DNA of 64,000 nucleotides from Tomocerus qinae (taxonomy: Eukaryota; Arthropoda; Collembola; Entomobryomorpha; Tomoceridae), in assembly GCA_020055645.1 (NCBI GenBank), contig CM034546.1, forward strand, positions 75,826,001 to 75,890,000, written 5' to 3'. The first letter of the stretch is position 1, and every line of letters starts with the position of its first letter. Position numbers and translations under genes: made by a program. The notes under the pieces were generated by a model. That model did no database searches and was not told the DNA's origin. It was given only the letters and a program-made list of their open reading frames with translations. Positions 41,025 to 49,950 of the stretch are shown piece after piece.

Positions 41025-42169
41025 AGACTCTTCTTGAGAATCCTCATATTATCAAAATCACACACGGAGCCGGAAACGACATTCGCCACCTACAACGGGA
41101 CTTCGATATATTTATCGTCGGACTTATTGACTTGCAATTCGTTTACCAACACTTTACAGGTCATACTCAACTGATTGGATTCCAGAAACTATACCAATGG
41201 GCGTTTCCAAATCATCCCACTCCAGATAAACTTCCACAACTTTCGGACTGGACGATAAGACCACTCCATCCCAGACAAATGGAATATGCTGTGCACGATA
41301 GCGGCTTAATTCTAAAAGTTTGGGACAAACTACTTCCGAGGATAATAGCAGATTATCAGAACATTGTACCGGGTTTTGATACATTCATTCCTATCGATAA
41401 ATCTATTTCTTTAACTAGAGTATGCTATTCATTTCCAGTACGTAAATCTCATCTTGATTCTACTTACTATAAGACTCTAACAGCTGATGACCAATCTTTA
41501 TTCACTGAACTGTTTTACTGGAGGAGAAACACAGCAAAATTACTAGACGAAGCGGAGACTACTATTATATCGACTTACGAGCTCTCCAGAATTGCCAAAA
41601 AGAAACCTGACCTGCAGGAACTATCATCTCCAACAAACTATAAGTACTCCACAGCTATCATTCCTCATCTCTCTCAGATCATCCAAATTCTGAATCCTGA
41701 AGAAGAAGAAATGACGACCGAGTACTACGAACTTTTAACCAGTACCAACGGAGCAGAGCAGCTAACTCCAATTTCTCCCGTTCCGAGACTTTTTGATGAA
41801 GATCATTCAGACGACGACGTACTCGAGCTTGATGTCGAATCGAACGAGTTTGCTGACAACCCTTTCAAGGATAAGAAGTGCAGAAGGTGCCAAGAAGTAG
41901 GCCACTACGCTAAATCCTGTACAAACCCAAGGAACAACCAAGCAACAAGACAGTACCGCAGACAGTTTGGAAATGTTCGAGACAAGCAAAATAAAAAGAG
42001 GAACAGCAGACAGCAAAATGCACGGATAGACAAGGCTTTCGCGAAAGTTATGGACCATCTTAAGCAGAAGACCAGCAGCGTACCCAACGTTCAGAGCGAG
42101 GGAGGTTGTAAGAGTGTGCTTCGACCCCTTCTCAGTCACCCTCTTACCCCACCGCACCACCTCACCTAA
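40940..42169 (+). CDS. Rrp6/RNase D-like exonuclease + HRDC + CCHC knuckle ORF
   Basis: The -1 frame opens after TAG 40,937-40,939; the first ATG is 40,955 (404 residues, TAA-less overlap with the 3' LTR, ends 42,169). It opens TIQISMPGKTYVIDPF, which fits a DEDDy fold just after Exo I. Exo II follows (HGAGNDIRHLQRDF, Asp42), then QLSDWTIRPLHPRQMEYAVH with D115 giving Tyr111-x3-Asp115 of Exo III, then an HRDC-like part (LFTELFYWRRNTAKLLDEAE, about 182-245). This order is that of Rrp6/EXOSC10. An acidic linker precedes CRRCQEVGHYAKSC (CX2CX4HX4C, about 309-322) and a basic tail. The Exo I Asp-x-Glu is absent, so nuclease activity is doubtful. Expression would need a -1 frameshift or separate initiation. 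Confidence 0.78.
   Translation, partial: TIQISMPGKTYVIDPFPIGMQEFIKTDLKTLLENPHIIKITHGAGNDIRHLQRDFDIFIVGLIDLQFVYQHFTGHTQLIGFQKLYQWAFPNHPTPDKLPQLSDWTIRPLHPRQMEYAVHDSGLILKVWDKLLPRIIADYQNIVPGFDTFIPIDKSISLTRVCYSFPVRKSHLDSTYYKTLTADDQSLFTELFYWRRNTAKLLDEAETTIISTYELSRIAKKKPDLQELSSPTNYKYSTAIIPHLSQIIQILNPEEEEMTTEYYELLTSTNGAEQLTPISPVPRLFDEDHSDDDVLELDVESNEFADNPFKDKKCRRCQEVGHYAKSCTNPRNNQATRQYRRQFGNVRDKQNKKRNSRQQNARIDKAFAKVMDHLKQKTSSVPNVQSEGGCKSVLRPLLSHPLTPPHHLT
42094..42106 (+). promoter_or_regulatory. Polypurine tract
   Basis: GAGCGAGGGAGG lies directly before the 3' LTR (42,107). This is the expected primer for plus-strand synthesis. The exonuclease-CCHC ORF reads through it into the LTR. Confidence 0.75.
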
Positions 42170-42580
42170 GACAACGTATAATCTAAGGAACCACGTCCGC
42201 CAACAGTCAGTTGCTCTCTGGACTGGAACCTGAACATACATCTATTGACTTGTATCATTCTATTATCATTCTCAGTATCATTCTCTTATTCCAAAGTATA
42301 TTTATCATTGATTCACATTACACTTTATTGGTCTCACAATTTACTTGCTAAATAAACTTTCCTTCCGTGTTTGCTACCAACTCCACTTGCGTTGTTCTCC
42401 CACTGACATTTCACATTTCTAAGTATTTCGGTCACATTCAATCACAATACAATTCATCTCAGTTATTATTCGTATCCCACCTTCTTCCGCATATCCGGTA
42501 ATCACACTTGAACCTTGTAACACTCATTAAGAGTAGTCGTCACTACCTTATTGAGCATAACTGGATAGACCATCCTTTCA
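42107..42580 (+). repeat. 3' LTR, 474 bp
   Basis: Same sequence and length as 38,810-39,283. It is followed by the target duplication TGCG at 42,581-42,584. Confidence 0.95.
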
Positions 42581-42584
42581 TGCG

Positions 42585-43272
42585 TGTGGACTTTATTGTA
42601 AGTAAGTAAATTTAAATTAATTAATTAAGTGTAGTGTGGTAGTCAGAGAGTTGGCAACCTGCAGGTTGCGTAAAGTAGAGTCAAAACCGTAATGCCTTTC
42701 AATGGTACAAAAATCAATCCCTATTGTCTTCGATTATGCATCAGTAGGTATGGTAAAAATTTCGCGCCGTTTTACGGCGGAAGTTGTCGGATGTATTAGT
42801 AGGTATCGGTAAATTTTCGCGCCGTTTAACGGCGGAGCTATTCATCAATGTTATAAAAAAAATATTCTCCACTTTTGCTCTATTTCCCTGTGTATTATTA
42901 GAAGCTCTTTGGTGGTAGTATGCTCTATTCTCTGCTGAAAATTGCTGATAATCCCCGACCTAAAGATGTTACGAGGAGAGTCTATAAAGAGGCTAAAGAA
43001 CTAGCATACTCCTACGGGTTGAAAGCACGTAATTTAAATGTTAATATACCAACAACCGCCAAAGCAGATGATTTTTTGGGTGCTTTAAAGTTTTATAAAG
43101 AAAAATTCCGTCACCTCACCTCAGCCATCCGTCACACCTCACACCTGTTCTGTCATTTCTAATAGTGAGTTTTTATAATTCAAATTGACATTTGCATTTA
43201 GACATTAAACATTAATCAAGACTTCCTGTATTCTATTCTTATTATTTCATAATAAGAGAATCAAGAGTCGGA
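42585..43272. other. Intergenic, CGCCGTTTTACGGCGG motif pair
   Basis: A phrase with GTAGGTATGGTAAAAATTTC and GCGCCGTTTTACGGCGG occurs at about 42,745 and again, slightly changed (CGCCGTTTAACGGCGG), at about 42,800. Each is a near-perfect palindrome. An 80-codon ORF from 42,920 (MLYSLLKIADNPRPKD) looks helical and basic, but no family is recognised. Confidence 0.45.
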
Positions 43273-44208
43273 CAGTGGGAGACTTATAGGCCAATCTGGC
43301 TATAAAATAGTCAGAAATAACTATACCAAAATATAGTCAGCTCTGACTGTACACATAGACATTTCTGACTATATGATCAAAATACTATACTTACGACGCT
43401 GCTGTCTGTCTGTCAACTGCCAGCATGCAAGAAAATTATTATGTAACTATTGAAGATGCCCATATTAATAAGTAAATAGAAAAAAAATTAAAAATTAAAT
43501 TTTTAAAAAATAACTAGGGAAAATTGTATGGACTTAAAAAATTCTTATCCTAAAAGAAAAAAATTGTATAAACTTTAAAAATTTTCGCCCAATAAGGGCG
43601 AAACTGCTCTAAGTTTACTAATACTATACCAAAACCATTTTTTCAATTCAAAATTTTGGTTGATAAAATTAATTTTATTATTTTTACAAAGGATTTTACC
43701 GAAGACGAGCTGAAATTTTAAACAGCTACATCTTTCATGATATTGTAGTTTGCATCTGTATTCTGTTTGAGAAAACGAATCATAAAATCTTAAAATTAGA
43801 TATATTTATTATGTAATGCATTTACGTGCATTTATTAATGACACATATAGATACAGACTACCGTTATCTTTTAATCGCGTTTATTTAACACAGGAGTGAC
43901 TGCCGATTCATTCTTTTCCCTGTTGAACGATACCTAGGCATAATATAAACAAACCCAACGGAAATTCTGACCGAAATTTTTTTCTCTTTTTTATGGTATA
44001 CTTTACATGTAAATCAACCGATATTTACTAGTGTGCACAGGCGAAAAACTAAAAGTATAATCAAAAGTAACTATATGACAGTTTTAATACATAGGCCCAG
44101 TACAAGCTGCAGTCAGAAATGTCTATATATACAGTCAGAGCTGTCTATATTTGCGTATAGTTATTTCTGACTATTTTATAGCCAGATTGGCCTATAAGTC
44201 TCCCACTG
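43273..44208. mobile_element. DNA transposon derivative with about 100-bp TIRs, 936 bp
   Basis: The ends CAGTGGGAGACTTATAGGCC ... and the exact inverse continue through AATCTGGCTATAAAATAGTC and AGAAATAACTATA for about 100 bp. TCGGA flanks both sides (43,268-43,272 and 44,209-44,213), a probable 5-bp target duplication. The interior is AT-rich with no ORF. The superfamily is unclear: CAGTG ends plus 5 bp could point to Transib-like or other elements. Confidence 0.8.
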
Positions 44209-44682
44209 TCGGAGTCAAATTTTTGAAAATCACCTTAGCTACTAGCTAATTTTTATTTAAAATCCCTCTCCTTCCCCTTAGCATAAAATTGTACACTGTA
44301 GGTACCAAAGGTATCAATTCGGTGTATTATCATACTTTTGTGTGCCAATTTATGCTAAGAAGATGGGGCGGGAAAAATGGAGTGAGGTGCTGGAGTGAGG
44401 TGCTAAATTCCTACTCCGACCCCAGACTAATTAAACATTAGATAAGCACTTATAATATTTTCTTAGTTGTTACTTTAAATACTTAAATTTAAAATTATTA
44501 TGGTATCTCTGTGACTGTCACTGATTGATACTAGAACTGTCACTGCGAAAAATTTTTCTCCTAAATCCATGCAAAAAATTAACTGCTGACGAAGAAAATT
44601 CCCTGATAATTAAAATGTTGAAATAATTATTTTTTTTGATTATGATAACTTTTATACGTGGCAACCACCACCGTTTTTAGAA

Positions 44683-44892
44683 ATTGACCTGTTGGCTATT
44701 CACGCAGCGCCCCATAAGCGAGACACAGAGACATTAAAAAGATAGACCCAACAACCGAGTTTCGGTCCGCCGTAGTGTCTATAAACCATTAGGCGGTCGG
44801 CCGAAAGTCGGCTGCAGGTCTATCAGTCTATCTTTTTAATGTCTCAGTGTCTCGCTATAATGGGGCGCTGAGTGAATAGTCAACTGGTCAAT
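44683..44892. mobile_element. Palindromic MITE, 210 bp
   Basis: The ends ATTGACCTGTTGGCTATTCA and the inverse TGAATAGTCAACTGGTCAAT. Pairing continues through GCGCCCCAT, GCGAGACACAGAGACATTAA and AAAGATAGAC. The core has CGGTCCGCCG and CGGTCGGCCG. An arm fragment of the same family lies at 14,127-14,167. Confidence 0.75.
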
Positions 44893-45390
44893 CGGTTTCG
44901 AAGGAAATCACCAGACTAAGATGTTATAATAATTTTGAATTTAAGTAGAATTTTTGTCCAAATTACCATAAAGTGTGGTAAAAACGATTGAAATTGAATC
45001 CAAAAGGACAAACTGCTTTGAAATTTTAATTAAAATAGTTTTTAAGAGCCCAGTTCCTCACATTTGGAAATCTCCGATGACTATCAAAATACATGTAAAA
45101 ATTGCTTTACAACTCTTGGAATTCTGTCTAAAGTTCTTCCCCGATTTTCCTGAGGCACATTTTTGGAATCTTGAATGTATTATCGACCACCCCACTGTAT
45201 AAAATATATGATATGTTTACTCATTAATATATCTTATTGCGATTATAATTTTGTAAGCGACAAAATCTGTTAGAAAATTCTAGTTCGTGATAACTGAAGA
45301 CATGACAATAACATATCGTACTATATTTTATACAATGGGGTGGTCGACAAAATATTCAGGATTCCAAAAATGTTCCACACAACAAAATCG

Positions 45391-46374
45391 GTAAGAACTT
45401 TAGGCAGAATTCCAAGAGTTTTAAAGCAATTTTTACATGTATTAAAAAAAAAGGATAAAGGATAGGGGTTTATACTCCAAATTTGGCTCAAGGCACATTC
45501 AGAGTGGTAACGTTACAGGAAAGGGCAACTAGAGAACTTGGAGATCGCTGGCGTTTTATGTGAGTTTATCCCTCAGAACCTTGCCTTATTTCATCAAGGG
45601 CGCTCACTCCAAGTGGTTAGTGCAGGAATAGGAAGGCAGAGCATAGGATAGGAAGCAGAAGCGGTTAGAACAGAAGACTGTTAAGGTACATCCCAATTAC
45701 GGGCATTTCTCCTATCTGACAAGTCAGTTAGTTGAGAGTAGGGAAAACCATTGCATATTAGTAATGTGACTACTAACAGCTGTGGAGAAAAACCCACTCC
45801 ATGTACCAATGTTCCAAGCCACTGACAGGATTCGAACCCTTGACCGCCAGTATGGAATTGAGTGTCCACACCAACAAAATCGGTAAGAACTTTAGGCAGA
45901 ATTCCAAGAGTTTTAAAGCAATTTTTACATGTATTAAAAAAAAAAGGATAAAGGATAGGGGTTTATACTCCAAATTTGGCTCAAGGCACATTCAGAGTGG
46001 TAACGTTACAGGAAAGGGCAACTAGAGAACTTGGAGATCGCTGGCGTTTTATGTGAGTTTACCCCTCAGAACCTTGCCTTATTTCATCAAGGGCGCTCAC
46101 TCCAAGTGGTTAGTGCAGGAATAGGAAGGCAGAGCATAGGATAGGAAGCAGAAGCGGTTAGAACAGAAGACTGTTAAGGTACATCCCAATTACGGGCATT
46201 TCTCCTATCTGACAAGTCAGTTAGTTGAGAGTAGGGAAAACCATTGCATATTAGTAATGTGACTACTAACAGCTGTGGAGAAAAACCCACTCCATGTACC
46301 AATGTTCCAAGCCACTGACAGGATTCGAACCCTTGACCGCCAGTATGGAATTGAGTGTCCACACCAACAGACCA
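45391..46374 (+). repeat. Tandem duplication, two units of about 492 bp
   Basis: Units 45,391-45,882 and 45,883-46,374 are almost identical; one difference is the poly-A run (9 versus 10 A), another TTTATCCC versus TTTACCCC. Each unit holds part of the foldback arm plus the SINE body. The junction sits at CCACACCAACAAAATCGG, next to CACACAACAAAATCGG in the arm, suggesting a microhomology-driven duplication. Confidence 0.85.
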
Positions 46375-46384
46375 AGGTGGCTTG
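45938..46384 (-). mobile_element. tRNA-derived SINE, about 440 bp
   Basis: On the minus strand the element begins ACCTTGGTCTGTTGGTGTGG, with a pol III B box GGTTCGAATCC (46,321-46,331 reversed) about 50 bases on. It ends in a T-rich tail (CCTATCCTTTATCCTTTT). A box-like sequence TGGTGTGGAC precedes the B box. A 14-bp target duplication flanks it. A second, 5'-shortened copy lies in the first tandem unit (B box at 45,828-45,838). Confidence 0.65.
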
Positions 46385-46450
46385 GTATTTTTACATGTAT
46401 TTTGATAGTCATCGGAGATTTCCAAATGTGAGGGACTGTACTCTTAAGTA

Positions 46451-46861
46451 TTATAAGTAACCAGTAACCTGCACTTTTCATCAAATAGGTTTTACAAAAT
46501 TAAATGATTAATGAATTAAAGGACCCAAAAATGAATAAAGAAAATGCAGTTTCAAAGCACTGTACTTTCAATGTAGCTTTACTAAAATTGTAAATGCATT
46601 GATTTAGTTCTATTTTCTCATTCTTGATTGAACAGCCATTATCTATAATTATCTACTGATAGTTAAGTTACATTTTTTTTAGAAAACAGAATCATAAAAA
46701 TACACATGTAACCGTAGTCATCTTTTTGTGTTTTAGCATTGGATGTCTTTCATTTTCGTCTTGTTCCATTTCACCTCTCTTCCAGATGAAATGCTAAACC
46801 AAAAAACCGAGTATAACTGAAAAAATTTTCCCATTATATTTCGTACTTGAATTAAACGGAT
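46451..46861. other. Upstream region of F-box gene 2
   Basis: AT-rich, with no clear exon. The last 120 bases are more balanced in composition and may be the 5' UTR. Confidence 0.35.
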
Positions 46862-48770
46862 ATGATGACAACCGAAGGAGACAGTAATAGTCCGGCTGAG
46901 CCTCTACGAGCTATGCAAAATGAATTGGTAACGAAATAAGCATTTAAAATTATTGATAAGTAAATTGAAGTGAAATAGAAAAGACCAGAGATGTTTATTA
47001 TTCAGAAAATGCAGTGTATTTTCTAATTATGAAAATGGTGATTTGATATGGAGCAAATTTTGGATTTTAATCGCCTCTGCATGGTCCCTACTTTTTGTTT
47101 TTGATTTAATGGAATTCAGCATTACATTAATTTTCGGTTGTATTTTTTTTTAATTCTAAACTTTAGCCAGTAATTTATTAGCGGTTAGTGATTAATATTG
47201 TTAATATTAATAAAAAAAATTGGGATCTGATTTGTAATTATAATAGGTTTATTTTCTTGTTCGTGGAAAATTTAAAAATTACTGATGTGTATTATTTTAG
47301 GTACTTCAAAACATCTTCAAATTTGTCAACTTCAAAACCCTGAAAGATTGCAGACTCGTAAGCATAAAATGGAATTTGATTTCCAACTCAAGTTTTAAGA
47401 AACGAGCCAAAGTCGTTTGTCAAAAGTCACATTTCTCGATTAGTATTTGTTTTAACGATTTTAAAGATATATTTTTCCGGGATGGATCTGCATTTCCTTA
47501 TTCTTCACTTGAGCTTGTTGGCAATCTACAGTGGAAAATTTCCGATTTGCAAAGTTTTTTTCTTAACGAAGGAAAATCAGTTATAGATTTGAAAATTAAA
47601 GACTTGAGCCTGGTTGATGATAATTTACAGGCATTAACGAGTTTTGACGTGGCGTCATTTATAACTTCGTATTTGAAACGTGTAATTATTGAGAATAGCT
47701 CTCTTTATAATGATGAAACTACAAACTTGTTAAATATCAACGCACTAGCCTCCTTAGATTACATTCATTTGTGTGGCTGTCATATCACTTTAAGTGATAA
47801 TTTCCAAATTTCGCCAAAAGAATTTTCCATTCAAGGTTCCAATAAATATTTTCGCAACGGAACTGAACTGAGAATACGTGAAATTTCTATATGGCAGTTT
47901 GTAAATTTACAACGGCTTGAAAAATTGACATTCGGTGATGGCAATCTTTCATTGGATTTAAGTGGCACCAAGTCACTAAAGTCTCTTACGCTTATTGATG
48001 TTGACGGTGAAGAAATTGGAAATTGGGTGACATCGGAATGGCGAATTAACAGACTAGACGTAAAAGGATTTTATTTCCAAAGGACACGGATGACAATCTA
48101 CGAATTGAAAATATGGCGAAATCTTGTAGTCAACATTGCATTGTTGCCAACAACTGTGGAAAAATTAATATTAGTGGAATGTGAGAAACTAGTCGGCTGT
48201 GGCGACATAAATTTGCCACATTTAAAATCTTTAGTCTTGCGGAGAAACGAATTCATCAATTTCCCTTCCTGTTTCAAAAGTTGTAGTACCATAACGGATA
48301 TTGCTATCTATAATAATCATGCATTCAGAGGAGGGAAGTTAAACGTCGATAATTTACCAAGCAATGTCAGTAAATTGCTGACAAATACTCATTTCGTTTC
48401 TGGAACCAGAACAAGTCAATTAGACACTCTTGTTCTTGTTGATTATCCACCAGGCGACATGGATGGCAGGGAAATGTCACAATTGCCTGCAAAACATCTA
48501 ATTTATCTAAATATTGCAAATCCTTTGAAGTTCGACTATGCTTATGTTAAAAAAATCATAACATTTTCCGAAAATGGATTATGTGAGTCCGTCACAGTTG
48601 GACCATTTGGGTGGGACAAAGCTAGCAAACACAACTTGGAAAATTCCTGCTTACGTCAATATGTAGGTGAATCGGAATTCTACACATTCAAAGCAGGACA
48701 CGTCAATGCTAACAGTGGATTCTTCGTTCGTGAAAATATTAAAAGTTTGTTACCCGAGAAAGAAAACTGA
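46862..48770 (+). CDS. F-box protein, paralogue of the gene at 24.0 kb
   Basis: Exons are 46,862-46,927 and 47,301-48,770, phase 0 (donor GTAACG, acceptor TTTTAG), 511 residues from the first of two in-frame ATGs. The F-box crosses the start of exon 2 (LQNIFKFVNFKTLKDCRLVS then KWNLIS). A leucine-rich region (LKSLTLIDVD, VEKLILVECE, LKSLVLRRN) and the same tail blocks as the first F-box gene follow (DMDGREMSQLPAKHL, CESVTVGPFGWD). The position of the intron just before the F-box is shared, so the two are duplicates of one ancestor. The role is substrate choice for an SCF ubiquitin ligase. No lesions are seen. Confidence 0.87.
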
Positions 48771-49950
48771 AATATTTGTAACAATCCAAGTCCCTAAACT
48801 TCCTCTTGTATACTTTCCAAAGTCACTTAATTTTTTGTCTAATTTGCAAAAATTCTAGTCGTACAGTCGGAGAAGGGTTTTCGCAGCTCAGAGGATAATA
48901 ATCTGTAAAAAAGGTATCAACACTCAATAATCGTAACGTATTCCAGAAATATTTCGTCTTTCAAAAGTACGGCATTCGGAAGTCAGCCTGCTATGCGAAG
49001 GCAAATTCTATTTCTTCAGTTCATTCCCTTGCAATTTTTACTCTTTCGTGAAAACAATTTCCCAACCTTACAATATAGTACTTTTGGATTTTTCCTCACC
49101 AGTGTAATATAATAATAATATACTTCTACTGTAACGTTATACATCCTTACGGCTGCAGGTTTAATTATTTATTGTTTTTCTAATTGTCAACAGATAGGAA
49201 TATTATTTATTATTATTGAATCTTCATTAATGCCATTATTACTACTTAAGTCATTTATGCTCTAAATTATGTCAACTCGTCAACAGTTTGTGTCGAACCC
49301 AAAATAGAATAATATGTGGGATTGATGACTTAACTACAGCACTGTGAAAATAAGAAATGATAGTTGGCAGTAAAAATACCAAAAATGGTAATATTATTTT
49401 GTAACCCTTAATAAAAGATGCTGGAAAAATGATCTAGATTTATAAAATCGGATATCTTCTCTAAATCTGAAAGTAATATACGGTCTCTAGTACCGAACAT
49501 TATACCGATGAAAAATTAGAAACTAGCCAAGAAAAAATAATTTTGTTTTAAGCAAATAAACTGTTTGGAAAATAAATAACGGCTTTGTTGCACGTCAACA
49601 AAAACGTTAATTAAACAATTAATTAACGTTTTACAGATTGGTATCCAACTTTTTGATAAAACAGATCAACATTTAAATTTTCGGGATAAAATCGCAAAAA
49701 TATTAATTTATTATAATTCAAGAATACCTACTAATAACGTTACCATTGTTAAATTATATATGTAATAGTGTCAGGAAGCTACGCATACGTAACGTACGTA
49801 GTCAGGTCTATCTGAATTTTCTGTAAGTCTGTAATCTGTAACTAAATAATGTTAGTTCACAAATTGACTGACTTTTTCTTATAATTCATGCAGGCATCAA
49901 TAATAAAATTACTTACTATAAAAATATTTTTCAGAGTGAAATTGAAATAT
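48771..49950. other. Intergenic; short perfect palindrome
   Basis: No gene. At 49,601-49,632 AAAACGTTAATT and AATTAACGTTTT flank eight bases, an AT-rich hairpin. The rest is 3' UTR-like AT-rich sequence. Confidence 0.5.

Larger units (their letters stand above)
38810..42580 (+). mobile_element. Young non-autonomous LTR retrotransposon with Gag and captured exonuclease
   Basis: Two 474-bp LTRs (38,810-39,283 and 42,107-42,580), TG...CA ends, appear identical on reading. A 4-bp duplication TGCG flanks the element (38,806-38,809 and 42,581-42,584). The primer-binding site starts 2 bp after the 5' LTR, and a polypurine tract precedes the 3' LTR. The 2.8-kb interior holds a small ORF, a Gag capsid ORF and an exonuclease-HRDC-CCHC ORF. 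No protease, reverse transcriptase, RNase H or integrase is found in any frame. It must therefore be moved in trans by a full element, and the identical LTRs say this happened recently. Confidence 0.92.
45040..46450. mobile_element. Foldback element interrupted by a duplicated SINE
   Basis: Left arm about 45,040-45,205 (CAGTTCCTCACATTTGGAAA, then TCTCCGATGACTATCAAAAT ... GGTCGACCACCCC region). The inverse arm is split: about 45,325-45,445 and about 46,384-46,450. The split is filled by a tRNA-like SINE insertion plus its tandem duplication. TTTTTACATGTATT occurs at both edges of the insertion, as a target duplication. Confidence 0.7.

Noticed and set aside
42920..43162. 80-codon ORF MLYSLLKIADNPRPKD
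   Set aside because: It looks protein-like but matches no family I know and has a repeat-rich setting; noted only within the intergenic entry.
45828..46331. Perfect pol III B boxes as tRNA genes
   Set aside because: No cloverleaf can be drawn around them; they belong to a SINE present in two tandem units.
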